DNA of 64,000 nt from Sulfitobacter geojensis (GTDB lineage: Bacteria; Pseudomonadota; Alphaproteobacteria; Rhodobacterales; Rhodobacteraceae): NCBI RefSeq assembly GCF_000622325.1, contig NZ_JASE01000005.1, positions 558,001-622,000 on the forward strand. Direction: 5' to 3'. The position numbers and the translations under genes are program-made. Shown here in pieces: positions 27,369 through 37,332 of this stretch (position 1 is its first letter; each line of letters begins with the position of its first letter). The notes under the pieces are model-generated. The model was not told the DNA's origin. It ran no database searches and saw only the letters and a program-made list of their open reading frames with translations.

Positions 27369-27439
27369 ATCAGCGGCACAAAAGGCACGTCGCAGGCGGC
27401 AAGGGTCAGCAGGGCGGAAAGTGTCAGAAAGATACGCAT
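27365..27439 (-). CDS. 24-residue lipoprotein
   Basis: A very short reading frame encoding a signal peptide with a lipobox (LTLAAC) at residues 12-17, then only VPFVPLI-type residues after Cys16-Asp17. A GAGG ribosome-binding site sits about seven bases before the ATG. After cleavage only about nine residues would remain on the lipidated cysteine, as in entericidin-like or other tiny lipoproteins. I recall similar tiny lipoproteins ending in PFVPL in Rhodobacterales, but cannot verify conservation here. Confidence 0.6.
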   Translation of the reverse strand: MRIFLTLSALLTLAACDVPFVPLI

Positions 27440-27628
27440 GAGGTGCCTCGTTTTGTTTTCGGGCACCGTCTGTGTTGGGGCCGGTCCTGTCAAGACAAGG
27501 GGGGGCTGTGCCGCGATAAAGCTTGCGGACGCTAAGGCAAATCGGCCTGATTTCCGCAAAAAACTTGAACCTTGCCCCCAACGCGGGCAAGAGCAGGGCG
27601 CGACTGGCCCGTAAAACAAGGCGATACC

Positions 27629-28960
27629 ATGCAGTTTGATCTCTCTTCCCAACCGGAAATTGTGCAACAGGCCTACGGGTACGCCCTACAGGGTTGGGAA
27701 TTGGCGATGAGTTGGCTGTTAAGCCCCGCCGCTTGGTCGCAATTCGCGCTTCTCGTTCTGGCGTGGTTCCTTGCGGGGGTGATCGCGCGCCGGTTGCGGC
27801 CCGCTTTGGCGCAACTGATCGATCCCAAGGAAAAAGAGAACATCTTTTCCACCCCGCGTCGGTTCGTCCTGCCCTATCTGGCGCTGATTTCGCCGCTGCT
27901 CGCTTATGCGCTGACGGGCATCGGCGAAGGCATCGTGCGATCGCTGTTTGATTCCGGTGCGGTGATTGCCTTTGGCAAACGTCTGTTCCTGTTTCTTGCG
28001 GCCCGCGCGCTGGTGCGCGACATCATCAAGGATTCGTTCCTTAATTTGCTGGGCCGCTATATCCTTTTGCCGATCATGGCGATCTATGCGCTTGGGTTGC
28101 TGGATGTCGCCAGTACCGCGCTGACCGATACGGTTGTCGGCGTTGGTAACATCCGCTTTTCGCTGATGACGCTGGTGCGTGGATTGATCGCGGGTTCGTT
28201 GCTGTTCTGGCTGGGGCAGTGGTCGAATACACAAACAACCGCGCTGATCACCAAAAACGAGGAAATGCGCCCGTCGATCCGCCAGTTGCTGATCAAGACC
28301 GCCGAATTCTCGATCTTTGCAATCGCGTTCCTGTTGCTGATGAACATCATGGGCATCAACCTCAGCGCTTTGGCCGTTTTAGGGGGGGCGATTGGTGTTG
28401 GTCTTGGTTTCGGCCTGCAAAAGATCGCATCGAACTTTATCTCCGGTGTGATCCTGCTGGTCGAAGGGCAGGCAACGGTTGGCGATTACGTGGAACTGGA
28501 CGGGGGCGAGCAGGGCAAGATCGTCAAGATGATGGCCCGCGCCGCTATTCTGGAAACCTTCGACGGGCGCTGGATTGTTGTGCCGAACGAGGATTTCATC
28601 ACGACACGGGTGGTCAATTATTCCGACAGCGGCTCTGCCAACCGGTATGAAGCGCCGTTTTCCGTCAGCTATGATACGGACATCAACCTTGTCCCGCCTC
28701 TGATCGAAGCGGCCGTGGCAAAGCACCCCGAAGTGCTGGATCTGCCTTATCCCCCAGACTGCGAACTGCGCGGGTTTGGCGACAACGGCATTGATTTTGC
28801 TGTGGAGTTCTGGGTCAACGGGTTGGATGACGGGCCGAATAAATACACCTCTGACGTATTGTTCCTGATCTGGAACGCGCTGAAAGACGCAGGCATCGAA
28901 ATTCCCTATCCGCAACGTGTGGTCGAGATTAAGGGCGGATTGCCGAAGGTGGATGCATGA
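27629..28960 (+). CDS. MscS-family mechanosensitive channel
   Basis: A 443-residue small-conductance mechanosensitive channel. Several extra N-terminal transmembrane helices precede the MscS core. The pore-lining TM3 is GGAIGVGLGFGLQKIASNF with the following ISGVILL, and the beta domain begins VGDYVELDG. It releases osmolytes on hypo-osmotic shock. The ATG at 27629 is used; the frame is open to 27572. The stop overlaps the downstream flavoprotein start (ATGA). Confidence 0.95.
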   Translation: MQFDLSSQPEIVQQAYGYALQGWELAMSWLLSPAAWSQFALLVLAWFLAGVIARRLRPALAQLIDPKEKENIFSTPRRFVLPYLALISPLLAYALTGIGEGIVRSLFDSGAVIAFGKRLFLFLAARALVRDIIKDSFLNLLGRYILLPIMAIYALGLLDVASTALTDTVVGVGNIRFSLMTLVRGLIAGSLLFWLGQWSNTQTTALITKNEEMRPSIRQLLIKTAEFSIFAIAFLLLMNIMGINLSALAVLGGAIGVGLGFGLQKIASNFISGVILLVEGQATVGDYVELDGGEQGKIVKMMARAAILETFDGRWIVVPNEDFITTRVVNYSDSGSANRYEAPFSVSYDTDINLVPPLIEAAVAKHPEVLDLPYPPDCELRGFGDNGIDFAVEFWVNGLDDGPNKYTSDVLFLIWNALKDAGIEIPYPQRVVEIKGGLPKVDA

Positions 28961-30141
28961 AACATGCTGTGGTGATTGGTGCCGGCCCTGCGGGGTTAAT
29001 GGCTGCTGAAGTCATGGCACAGGCGGGCATGCGCGTGACGATTTGCGAGGGAAAACCGTCGGTCGGGCGCAAGTTCCTGATGGCGGGGAAGTCGGGATTG
29101 AACCTGACCAAGGACGAGCCTTTCGTGCCCTTTATGGAGTCCTTTGCCGAGGCCCGCAGCCCGCTGACACCAATGATCGAAAGCTTTAACGCCGAAGCAG
29201 TGCAAGACTGGGCGCGCGGTTTGCAGCAAGAGGTTTTCACCGGTTCGACGGGTCGGGTGTTTCCCAAGGCGATGAAGGCCTCGCCGTTGCTGCGCGCATG
29301 GATGGGGCGGCTGGGTGATCTGGGCGTCAACGTCAATACGCGCTGGTTGTGGCAGGGATGGAACGGTACGGCGCTGGCGTATGAAACACCGGCAGGGGAG
29401 CAGACATTGACGCCGGACGTGACCGTTCTGGCGATGGGCGGTGCCAGCTGGTCGCGGTTGGGTGCAACCGGTAAATGGGCCGATGTGCTGGCACAAAAAG
29501 GTGTGGCGCTTGCCCCCTTTGCCGGCTCTAACGCGGGCGTTCAGGTGCCGTGGTCGGATCACATGACGAAACATCTGGGCACACCGTTGAAAGGTGTCGC
29601 TTGGCAGGCCGGTCCCTATCATTCACGTGGCGAGGCGACGTTGTCCGCGCAGGGGCTTGAGGGTGGCGGTATCTATTCCGTGTCGCGCGGCGTGCGCGAA
29701 GGGCATGACCTGTTTCTTGACCTGCTGCCCGATATGACCGTGCCGGAAGTCACCACCAAATTGCAGGCACCACGGGGCAAGGCCAGCTTGTCCAACCACC
29801 TTCGCAAAACTTTGCGGCTGACGCCTGCGCAGATTGCGTTGGTGCAGGAAATGGCGCGCCCCTTGCCGGACCGGTTGCGGGCAACGGCGCGGCTGTTAAA
29901 GGCGCTGCCGATCAAAAACGCAGGCCTGCGCCCGATGGATGAGGCAATTTCGACCGCCGGTGGCATCAAATTTGCAGCGATGGATGCGGGGCTGATGTTG
30001 CGCGATCTCCCCGGCGTTTTTGCCGCCGGTGAAATGCTGGATTGGGAAGCGCCGACCGGCGGCTACCTGATTTCAGCCTGTCTTGCGACTGGGCGTTGGG
30101 CAGGGCAACACGCGGTTGAATGGGCCGCGTCGGCGGAGTAA
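28957..30141 (+). CDS. HI0933/BaiN-type flavoprotein (TIGR03862-like)
   Basis: A 394-residue FAD-dependent oxidoreductase of the HI0933/BaiN group. The dinucleotide motif is GAGPAG at 8-13, followed by VGRKFLMAGKSGLNLT, and the C-terminal GVFAAGEMLDWEAPTGGYL segment is typical. The physiological substrate of this family is not known, and the TIGR03862 subgroup is inferred from overall resemblance. It overlaps the mscS stop by four bases. Confidence 0.9.
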   Translation: MKHAVVIGAGPAGLMAAEVMAQAGMRVTICEGKPSVGRKFLMAGKSGLNLTKDEPFVPFMESFAEARSPLTPMIESFNAEAVQDWARGLQQEVFTGSTGRVFPKAMKASPLLRAWMGRLGDLGVNVNTRWLWQGWNGTALAYETPAGEQTLTPDVTVLAMGGASWSRLGATGKWADVLAQKGVALAPFAGSNAGVQVPWSDHMTKHLGTPLKGVAWQAGPYHSRGEATLSAQGLEGGGIYSVSRGVREGHDLFLDLLPDMTVPEVTTKLQAPRGKASLSNHLRKTLRLTPAQIALVQEMARPLPDRLRATARLLKALPIKNAGLRPMDEAISTAGGIKFAAMDAGLMLRDLPGVFAAGEMLDWEAPTGGYLISACLATGRWAGQHAVEWAASAE

Positions 30142-30151
30142 CCGCCGCGCC

Positions 30152-30745
30152 TTACGCGGGCTGCTTGGCCTGTGCGGCCTTGAACGCATCGCGGTGGCGC
30201 ATGGCGGCGGCCCATTGGCCCAGCTCGTCGTTAACCCGCGGAAACCCCGCGCCAATTGACCAGTTGATGCAATGCACCGCCAGAATGTCAGCGTGGGTCA
30301 TCTGGTCGCCCAACAGGAACGGCCCCTGCAAACGCCGTGCCAGCAGGTCAGCCGCGCGGGTGAATTCGGCCTTCAGGCTGTCTTTGACCTCTGGCACGCG
30401 CTGCTCTTCGGGAAAGACAAAGCTGTGTTTCGCCGCTGCCCAAAGAATCGCGTCAAATTCATCGATCAACCAAAAAGTCATCGCGTCCTGACGCGCGCGG
30501 GCGATGGTACCGGCGGGGGCGGTCAGCTTGCCGTGTTTGTCCCCCAGATAAGTCATGATCGCAACGCTGTCGGTCAGCACCTCGTCGCCGTCCAGCAACG
30601 CAGGGATTTTACCCGTGGGATTATATTCTTTCGCCTCGGGGGACCGTGGGCCTGCATCAATCTGGGTATAGCTTTCGCCCAGTTCCTCAAGCATCCAAAT
30701 AACGCGAAAAGCGCGGGATTTCGTGGCACCAACAACAGTATACAT
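30152..30745 (-). CDS. glutathione S-transferase family protein
   Basis: A 197-residue GST: an N-terminal thioredoxin-like domain (MYTVVGATKSRAFRVIWMLEE, PTGKIPALLDGDEVLTDSVAI with the cis-Pro and DS glutathione contact) and a C-terminal helical domain with FLLGDQMTHADI. Substrate unknown. An in-frame ATG at 30760 exists, but 30745 begins the conserved fold. It is 11 bases downstream of the holA stop. Confidence 0.92.
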   Translation of the reverse strand: MYTVVGATKSRAFRVIWMLEELGESYTQIDAGPRSPEAKEYNPTGKIPALLDGDEVLTDSVAIMTYLGDKHGKLTAPAGTIARARQDAMTFWLIDEFDAILWAAAKHSFVFPEEQRVPEVKDSLKAEFTRAADLLARRLQGPFLLGDQMTHADILAVHCINWSIGAGFPRVNDELGQWAAAMRHRDAFKAAQAKQPA

Positions 30746-30756
30746 GGGATTTCCTT

Positions 30757-31761
30757 TCAACGGTTTTTCTGGGCACCCAGCATGGCAAGGCGGATAAAGG
30801 CACGTTCGACCAGCGCGATGGCAGGCGCGTTCTGCCCCGCAGAGCGCAGCGTAAGATCGGTATCGGTCAGCACGCTTAGGGCGGTTTCCAGTTTGGCCGC
30901 GCCCCAGCTGTTGGATTGGCGCGTGACGCGGTCACGGTCGCGTACACCGTAAACCGGCGCACCGGGGTTGGCCGCGATCCGGTAGAGCGTGCGGAAGTGG
31001 CGGGTTGCCATGATGGTCAGGGTGACGGCGGTGACCCCCTGGGCTTGCAGTTTGCTCATCACCGGTCCGATATCGCGCGCGCGCGCTTCGGCAACCACAT
31101 GCAGGATGTCATCTACATCCGCCTCGGTCGAGGTGGGGGCGCAAGCGGCAATGTCATCCGCGCCAAGCGGGCTGGAGTCGTTAAGCTTGTACAGCGACAG
31201 CTTTTCCAGCGTCTGGCGAAAATCGCCCGGATCAATGGCGCGGGCCAGATCGACCAAACTTGCCATGGCGTCATTGTCAGGCGTCAATTTGGCATCCGCC
31301 AACATCCGTTCGATCTCGCCTCGGTCGGGCGGGTTGTCGTAGATCGCGGCGGCATAGGCGTTTGGATGGGCCTCGAACGCCTTGCGCACCTTCGACGTTT
31401 TCTTGAGGTCGCCGCCGGTCACAACAATCTGGGCATCGCCCTGCTGCCAGTCTTTCAACGTGTCGAGCAAGATTTTGGCGATATTATCGTTGGCGTCTTC
31501 GACAAAAGCCGCGCGCGGACCGGGGAAAAACCCGATGGCTTTGATCGCGTCCAGCAGCATTGCAGGTTCGCGGCGCAGCTCGGCGGCAGGGATGCGGGTC
31601 AGGCGCATTTCTTCTTCGGCTTGTGGACCCAGCAGCGCCTTGAGGAATTCCTGCCGTTTCAAGGCCACGCGCATGGCGTCACTGCCAAAGATCAACAGGC
31701 CGGTCTTGTCCCTGTCCGGCTTTTTGAAATAGGCGTTTGCGTCGCGCGGGCTGAGTTTCAT
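30757..31761 (-). CDS. holA: DNA polymerase III subunit delta
   Basis: A 334-residue clamp-loader delta subunit, which opens the beta sliding clamp. The family is recognised by the N-terminal [16 protein letters not shown] and GLLIFGSDAMRVALKR, the middle FRQTLEKLSLY helix and the C-terminal ALVERAFIRLA. Delta has an AAA+ fold without a working P-loop, and none is seen. It overlaps lptE by four bases (ATGA). leuS-lptE-holA order is common in proteobacteria. Confidence 0.94.
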   Translation of the reverse strand: MKLSPRDANAYFKKPDRDKTGLLIFGSDAMRVALKRQEFLKALLGPQAEEEMRLTRIPAAELRREPAMLLDAIKAIGFFPGPRAAFVEDANDNIAKILLDTLKDWQQGDAQIVVTGGDLKKTSKVRKAFEAHPNAYAAAIYDNPPDRGEIERMLADAKLTPDNDAMASLVDLARAIDPGDFRQTLEKLSLYKLNDSSPLGADDIAACAPTSTEADVDDILHVVAEARARDIGPVMSKLQAQGVTAVTLTIMATRHFRTLYRIAANPGAPVYGVRDRDRVTRQSNSWGAAKLETALSVLTDTDLTLRSAGQNAPAIALVERAFIRLAMLGAQKNR

Positions 31762-32240
31762 GCGGGAATATCGGCCGCATAGAGGCGACTGACGATCTGG
31801 TCGGCCATGATATTCATCAACCGCTCTTGTGCGGCCTGTTCGCCCGCCAAGGTTTCAACCGTGGTGCCGGTCGCGGAATACCCGACAAAGTTCTCAACCT
31901 TGCCCGAGGTCAGGATTTGACCGTTCGCCAGACTGCGCAGGCTGTATTGCACGCTGGCAATCCGGTTGAACCGGCCTGTGTCGCCTTCGCGGTCAATGGC
32001 CAGCTGCGCTTCTGAGGTATTGATGACCATCGAAAGGGCAAAGGCGGGATCGGTGCTGCGGCCCAGCCGCGTTTCCAACCCGCGCACCAGAAGATAACTG
32101 TCCTGACTGCCGGGGGGGTCGACAGCGACGCGGTTTTGCAGGGCGGTGCCTGAACCGCCGGGGCCGTAGACAGGTTCGAACCCGCAGGCCGCAAGGGCCA
32201 GCGGGGCAAGGAGCATAAAGCGGCGGTTAAGCGACAACAT
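31758..32240 (-). CDS. lptE: LPS-assembly lipoprotein LptE
   Basis: A 160-residue outer-membrane lipoprotein that plugs the LptD barrel and helps insert LPS. The signal peptide ends in the lipobox LAAC (Cys19) followed by GFEPVYG, which is the usual LptE N-terminus in alphaproteobacteria. The start overlaps the leuS stop by 14 bases and its stop overlaps holA, an arrangement that strongly supports the call despite low sequence conservation. Confidence 0.92.
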   Translation of the reverse strand: MLSLNRRFMLLAPLALAACGFEPVYGPGGSGTALQNRVAVDPPGSQDSYLLVRGLETRLGRSTDPAFALSMVINTSEAQLAIDREGDTGRFNRIASVQYSLRSLANGQILTSGKVENFVGYSATGTTVETLAGEQAAQERLMNIMADQIVSRLYAADIPA

Positions 32241-34788
32241 TCACAATCCGTCCGGGCACGACGATCACCTTTTTGGGTGTCGCACCATCAAGGGTTCGGA
32301 TCACAGCTTCATGGGCGAGGGCGATTTTTTCAACCTCTTCTTTTGACATATCCGCCGGTACGCTGATTTCCGCACGGCGCTTGCCGTTGATCTGGATCGG
32401 CAGCGTGACGGTATCATCCACCAGCATTTTCTCGTCGGCTTGCGGCCATGGCGCGGTAACAATCAGGCCCTCGCCGCCTTGATGCGCCCAGATATCTTCG
32501 GCCAGATGCGGCGTCATCGGCGACATCAGCTGTGCCAGTGTCATAATCGCCTCGCGCTGTGCGCTGTGGCCGGCCTTGGATTTCTGCAAAGTGGCGGTGA
32601 AGGCGTAGAGCTTGGCGATGGCAGCGTTAAAGCCAAAGGATTCCACACCCATTGTTACATCGTGGATTGTTTTATGCATGGCGCGCAGCAGCTCTTCGTC
32701 ACCCTCTCCTTTGGAATCGGGGCTCATCGCACCGATACGGTCGCAGATGTTCCACACGCGGTTCAGGTGTTTGAACGCGGCTTCGGCACCCGAGGCGGTC
32801 CATTCGACGTCCCGTTCGGGGGGCGAATCGGACAGCACGAACCAACGCGCGGTATCCGCGCCATAGTTCGAGATGATGCTCAGCGGGTCGACGACGTTGT
32901 TTTTGGATTTCGACATTTTGGCAGAGGGGATGATTTCCACCTCGCTGTCGGTTTCCTTGAGAAACGCCTTACCGTCGCGCAGATCAACGGCTTCGGGGTA
33001 ATGATACGTCGGGCGTCCGTCCGGATTGGGCGTTTGATAAATCGCGTGGGTCACCATCCCTTGGGTGAACAATGCGTCAAACGGTTCAATCGCTGATTCC
33101 GGCAAATGTCCGGTGATCTGCATCGCGCGGGCGAAGAAGCGTGAATACAGCAGGTGCAGAATCGCATGCTCGATGCCGCCGATGTACTGATCGACGTTCA
33201 TCCAGTATTTCGCGTCTTCCATATTGGTTGGCGTTTCCGCGTCCGGCGCGGTGAAACGGGCGAAATACCATGACGAATCGACAAAGGTATCCATCGTGTC
33301 GGTTTCGCGGTTGGCCGGCTTGCCGCAGGACGGGCAGGCGCAGTCGCGCCATGTGGGGTGTCGGTCAAGCGGGTTGCCGGGGGTGTCAAAGTTCACGTCA
33401 TAGGGCAGCTCGATCGGCAGGTTTTCTTTCTTTTCGGGCACGACGCCGCAGGCATCGCAATGCACAACAGGGATCGGGCAGCCCCAATAGCGTTGGCGCG
33501 AAAGCCCCCAATCACGCAGGCGGAATTTGGTCACGCCTTGGCCAACGCCATTTTCCTCGCAGAACGCGATTGCCGCATCGATGGCTTCGTTTCCGGTTTG
33601 CCATTGCGCGCCCGCGAAACCGCGGTTGTAGAATACCTTGTCGGTTTTGGCGGGCACGTATGCCTCGGCCAGTGTCTCGTCGCTTTCTTCGCTGGGCAGA
33701 TAGGTCGAGATGATCGGCAGCCCGTATTTTGTTGCGAATTCAAAGTCGCGCGGGTCATGCGCAGGGCAGCCGAAAATCGCGCCGGTGCCGTAATCCATAA
33801 GGATGAAGTTGGCGATGTACACGGGCAATTCATGTGCGGTATCAAAGGGATGGCGCACGGTGATGCCGGTGTCGAAGCCCAGCTTTTCTGCTGTTTCGAT
33901 GGCTTCTTCCGTGGTGCCGCCCTTGCGACACTCGGCGCAGAAGGCGGCAAGGTCGGGGTTCTCTTTTTCAAGCAGTTTGGCCAGCGGATGATCCGGCGAG
34001 ATGCCGACAAAGGACGCTCCGAGCAAGGTGTCGGGTCGGGTTGTGTAAACCTCGATCCGGTCATATCCTTCGGGTGCGTCAACGGTTGAGAAGGCAAATT
34101 GCAACCCGCGTGATTTGCCGATCCAGTTTGCCTGCATCAGCTTGACCTTGGCGGGCCAGTTATCCAGCGAATCGAGTGCATCAAGCAGTTCTTCGGAATG
34201 TTCGGAGATTTTAAAGAACCACTGCGTCAGCTCGCGCCGTTCGACCAAAGCGCCCGAACGCCAGCCGCGCCCCGCCTCGACCTGTTCGTTTGCCAGCACG
34301 GTCATATCCACCGGATCCCAGTTCACGATGGCGTTCTTGCGATACACCAGACCTTCGGCAAGGAAATCAATGAACAAGGCCTGCTGCTGTCCGTAATATT
34401 CAGGATCACAGGTGGCAAATTCGCGGGTCCAGTCGATGGAAAGACCCAGCGGTTTCATCTGTTTTTTCATCTCGGCGATATTGCCGTAGGTCCAATCCTT
34501 GGGGTGACCGCCAATCGCCATCGCAGCATTTTCTGCAGGCATCCCAAAAGCGTCCCAGCCCATCGGGTGCAGTACGTTGTGACCTGTTGCGATCTTGTAG
34601 CGCGCGATCACATCACCCATCGTATAGTTGCGCACATGGCCCATGTGGATGCGGCCCGACGGATAGGGGAACATCTCCAGCACATAGTACTTGGGCTTGT
34701 CGGCTGTGCGCACCGCCTTGAAGATTGCATCGTTTTCCCAGGCTTGCTGCCAGCGGGCTTCGATCTCGGCAGGGGTGTATTGGGACAT
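32227..34788 (-). CDS. leuS: leucyl-tRNA synthetase
   Basis: An 853-residue class I aminoacyl-tRNA synthetase that charges tRNA-Leu. The HIGH-type motif is [15 protein letters not shown] near residues 42-56, and the KMSKS loop is [10 protein letters not shown] in the C-terminal third. The CP1 editing domain lies between ([15 protein letters not shown]). A zinc-like CPSCGKP segment is present. Length is normal. It heads the leuS-lptE-holA run. Confidence 0.98.
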   Translation of the reverse strand: MSQYTPAEIEARWQQAWENDAIFKAVRTADKPKYYVLEMFPYPSGRIHMGHVRNYTMGDVIARYKIATGHNVLHPMGWDAFGMPAENAAMAIGGHPKDWTYGNIAEMKKQMKPLGLSIDWTREFATCDPEYYGQQQALFIDFLAEGLVYRKNAIVNWDPVDMTVLANEQVEAGRGWRSGALVERRELTQWFFKISEHSEELLDALDSLDNWPAKVKLMQANWIGKSRGLQFAFSTVDAPEGYDRIEVYTTRPDTLLGASFVGISPDHPLAKLLEKENPDLAAFCAECRKGGTTEEAIETAEKLGFDTGITVRHPFDTAHELPVYIANFILMDYGTGAIFGCPAHDPRDFEFATKYGLPIISTYLPSEESDETLAEAYVPAKTDKVFYNRGFAGAQWQTGNEAIDAAIAFCEENGVGQGVTKFRLRDWGLSRQRYWGCPIPVVHCDACGVVPEKKENLPIELPYDVNFDTPGNPLDRHPTWRDCACPSCGKPANRETDTMDTFVDSSWYFARFTAPDAETPTNMEDAKYWMNVDQYIGGIEHAILHLLYSRFFARAMQITGHLPESAIEPFDALFTQGMVTHAIYQTPNPDGRPTYHYPEAVDLRDGKAFLKETDSEVEIIPSAKMSKSKNNVVDPLSIISNYGADTARWFVLSDSPPERDVEWTASGAEAAFKHLNRVWNICDRIGAMSPDSKGEGDEELLRAMHKTIHDVTMGVESFGFNAAIAKLYAFTATLQKSKAGHSAQREAIMTLAQLMSPMTPHLAEDIWAHQGGEGLIVTAPWPQADEKMLVDDTVTLPIQINGKRRAEISVPADMSKEEVEKIALAHEAVIRTLDGATPKKVIVVPGRIVNVVA

Positions 34789-34831
34789 TGTTTGGACCTT
34801 TACGAAGGGGGCTTGCGACCCTGTAGAATGG

Positions 34832-34866
34832 AAAACGCCGGGCTGTGTATCGACAGGGCCCGGCGT
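34832..34866 (-). terminator. intrinsic terminator after the DUF3576 gene
   Basis: On the minus strand, ACGCCGGGC (complement of 34858-34866) pairs with GCCCGGCGT (complement of 34835-34843), a nine-base-pair stem followed by TTTCC. It lies between the DUF3576 stop codon and leuS, so leuS likely has separate initiation. Confidence 0.75.
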
Positions 34867-34890
34867 GAAATAGCGTGAATGGGTATGGGC

Positions 34891-35391
34891 TCAGAACTTG
34901 TTATCTGCGATGCGCAGTTCGCGCGCGCGGCTTAGGATGGCGTCTTCGACAGCGCGTGCGGTTGCCTTGCTGACGGCGCGGCCGCCACGGGTTTGCAATG
35001 CGACATTCAGGGAACGGGCATCAAGTGCCGGATCATCAACCAGCACAGTTGCGCGGTAGGCTTTGCCGCCGCCGGGGGGCGTACCATAGCCGGTGACGAT
35101 GACGCCGGTGAAAGGGTCAACAGATTGAACAGGCAGGAAGGACAACACTTCCAAAGAAGCAGACCAGAGGTATTTGTTGACGGCGATCGTATTGTCGCCC
35201 GTCTTGCTGTTGAAGATCGACCAGATGGTATTGCTGGTGTCGGTTTCGATGTTGCCCGGGATATTCGGGTTATTCGCACTTGCCGATGGCTGTTGGCTGC
35301 CGCCCCCCAACGAGCGCAGGGCACCACAGCCACCAAGCGACGCCGCGAGGACAGTAATAAGGGCGATTCTGCATATGGTGGTACGGGCCAT
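34891..35391 (-). CDS. DUF3576 lipoprotein
   Basis: A 166-residue lipoprotein of the DUF3576 family. The signal peptide ends in a LGGC lipobox at Cys22. The body is family-like: NTIWSIFNSKTGDNTIAVNKYLW, EVLSFLPVQSVDPFTGVIVT, then a helix ending in ILSRAREL. Function unknown; it is often encoded upstream of leuS in alphaproteobacteria. The frame is open to 35682, but the ATG at 35391 begins the signal peptide. Confidence 0.88.
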   Translation of the reverse strand: MARTTICRIALITVLAASLGGCGALRSLGGGSQQPSASANNPNIPGNIETDTSNTIWSIFNSKTGDNTIAVNKYLWSASLEVLSFLPVQSVDPFTGVIVTGYGTPPGGGKAYRATVLVDDPALDARSLNVALQTRGGRAVSKATARAVEDAILSRARELRIADNKF

Positions 35392-35680
35392 GCCAGCGAT
35401 CCTTTGCCTGTTTTGCAATGGTCTATCCAAGCTCTGCCGCGTGAGCAAGGCATATGTATGTGGGCGATTCCCTATGTAAACCGCAGTCTTGGGCCGATGC
35501 GGGGCGTCAGATGCGGGGGGCAGGTGGCAAAACTGTGGCAAAGCTGCACCATTGATCAGGGCAATGCCCCGAAGCGTTTCAGGCTTCTTGCCAATCAAGG
35601 GCCATCGGGGGCAAACACCCTGCATACCCTTTCCGGATTCCCCGGCTTGGGCATGTGAATTATAAACCGAGGGTAAACTC
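35392..35680 (+). promoter_or_regulatory. intergenic leader region of the porin gene
   Basis: A 289-base gap between the divergent DUF3576 and porin genes. It must hold the promoters of both and probably a long porin 5' UTR; GAGGG lies about six bases before the porin ATG. No convincing -35/-10 pair or protein site could be singled out by eye. Confidence 0.4.
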
Positions 35681-36568
35681 ATGAAAAAAGTTCTCTTCGC
35701 TACAACAGCTCTGGTTGCGACCGCCGGCGTTGCAGCAGCAGACGTTACTTTCGGCGGCTACGGTCGCTTTGGTATCATCTATAACGACACAGCCGCTGGC
35801 GACTCCACAGACGTGACTTCACGTTTCCGCCTGCAGATCGACGCAACAGCAGAATCTGACGCAGGCGTCACATTCGGTGCACGTGCTCGCATCCAGCAGA
35901 ACAACACAGACAACGCTGGCTCCCCTGCCGGTACAGGCATCAACGGCGTTCGTTTCTTCGCACGTTCCGGTGGTCTTGAAGTCGGTGTTGGTAACATCTT
36001 CGGCGCTCTGGAATTCATGCCTGGCATGTACCCAATCGACCTGGGTCTGACCGGTTTGGGCTATGACTACACAGCCTACAACTTCCGCGGCGACGCGTAC
36101 TCTTCCGGTGGTAGCGGCGCAGCTGGTTCCAACGGTGTTGAAGTAATGTACTCCGCAGGCGACCTGTCCGTACACGTTTCTGCTTCTGACACATCCGACC
36201 GTATCGCAGCACACGTTGCGTACACGTTCTCCGGTTGGACAGTTGCTTTGGGTGCACAGGACTCCGACAACGCAGCGGACACTGAGTTCGCAGCATCTGT
36301 TGGCGGCAACATCGGCCCAGCAAACGTTACACTGGCATACGCAGACAACGGCACAGATGGCGATCACATCGTTCTGGCCGGTCGTTTTGACGTAGGCGCA
36401 GCAACAAACGTTGAAGTTTACGTTGCTGACGCGGACTACGGTTCCGACACAGGCTACGGTGTTGACTTCAACCACGACCTGGGCGGCGGTACATCCCTGC
36501 GCGGTGGTGTTGCGAAGCGTTTGAACGGCGACACACGCGCCGATCTGGGTGTTCGCTTCAACTTCTAA
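35681..36568 (+). CDS. general porin (Rhodobacter type)
   Basis: A 295-residue outer-membrane porin with a signal peptide (MKKVLFATTALVATAGVAAA) and a mature 16-strand-type beta barrel ending in the typical aromatic C-terminus (LGVRFNF). The protein is acidic and lacks cysteine, as expected. Codon choice is unlike its neighbours: Thr is nearly always ACA, Ala often GCA, and Arg mostly CGT, the pattern of a very highly expressed gene. A terminator follows the stop codon. Confidence 0.95.
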   Translation: MKKVLFATTALVATAGVAAADVTFGGYGRFGIIYNDTAAGDSTDVTSRFRLQIDATAESDAGVTFGARARIQQNNTDNAGSPAGTGINGVRFFARSGGLEVGVGNIFGALEFMPGMYPIDLGLTGLGYDYTAYNFRGDAYSSGGSGAAGSNGVEVMYSAGDLSVHVSASDTSDRIAAHVAYTFSGWTVALGAQDSDNAADTEFAASVGGNIGPANVTLAYADNGTDGDHIVLAGRFDVGAATNVEVYVADADYGSDTGYGVDFNHDLGGGTSLRGGVAKRLNGDTRADLGVRFNF

Positions 36569-36591
36569 GTTGAACAACAACCAAACGATTT

Positions 36592-36623
36592 GGGGTGGGC
36601 CTTTGGCCTGCCCCTTTTCTTTT
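36592..36623 (+). terminator. intrinsic terminator of the porin gene
   Basis: GGGGTGGGCC (36592-36601) pairs with GGCCTGCCCC (36605-36614) with two central mismatches and a three-base loop, followed by TTTTCTTTT. Confidence 0.8.
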
Positions 36624-36670
36624 GCGCCATGCTGATGGTATTCCCCGCTTAACCACAGGGGACAACACGC

Positions 36671-37324
36671 ATGAGCCTGCACGACATTCAAAACAGCATT
36701 ACATCCGCCGAAGCTGCCGCAGGCCGTCCTGCCGGTTCGGTGTCTTTGATCGCCGTCAGCAAAGTCCAGCCGAATGCGCGGGTAGAGGCGGTGTTGACCG
36801 AGGGCCACCGGTGTTTCGGCGAAAACAAGGTGCAGGAAGCTGCGGGTAAATGGCCCGATTTCCGCGAACGGTTTGGCAAGGTTGATCTACATCTGATCGG
36901 ACCGTTGCAAACGAACAAGGCGCGGCAGGCCATCGAACTGTTTGACGCCATCCATTCTGTTGATCGTCCGAAACTGGCCAAAACACTTGCCCGCCTTGCG
37001 CAGGAAGTGGGCCGCTGCCCTGAACTGTTTGTGCAGGTGAATACGGGTGAGGAAGACCAAAAAGCGGGGATCATGCCCGCCGATGCAGATTCGTTTATTG
37101 CCGAATGTCTTGCGATGGACCTGCCCGTCAAAGGGCTGATGTGCATTCCACCCGTCAACGAAGAACCGAGCCTGCATTTCGCGTTGTTGGCCAAGATCGC
37201 GGCCCGCAACGGTGTAGCGGGCCTGTCGATGGGAATGAGCAGTGACTTTGAACGCGCGATTGCCCTTGGTGCGACGCATGTGCGCGTGGGCTCCGCGATT
37301 TTTGGCGAGCGTGTGGCGGGGTGA
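36671..37324 (+). CDS. YggS/PLPBP pyridoxal-phosphate homeostasis protein
   Basis: A 217-residue PLP-binding protein of the YggS (PLPHP) family, a single alanine-racemase-like barrel that buffers PLP. The PLP lysine is Lys31 in LIAVSKVQPN; HLIGPLQTNK and GLSMGMSSDFERAI are also family signatures. It acts in the cytosol. It stands alone between the porin terminator and a convergent L,D-transpeptidase gene. Confidence 0.95.
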   Translation: MSLHDIQNSITSAEAAAGRPAGSVSLIAVSKVQPNARVEAVLTEGHRCFGENKVQEAAGKWPDFRERFGKVDLHLIGPLQTNKARQAIELFDAIHSVDRPKLAKTLARLAQEVGRCPELFVQVNTGEEDQKAGIMPADADSFIAECLAMDLPVKGLMCIPPVNEEPSLHFALLAKIAARNGVAGLSMGMSSDFERAIALGATHVRVGSAIFGERVAG

Positions 37325-37332
37325 ACCCCGCC

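Noticed and set aside
35819-36808. 329-codon open frame antisense to the porin gene
   Set aside because: It mirrors the porin's biased codons, is cysteine-rich nonsense without domains, and has no own ribosome-binding site.
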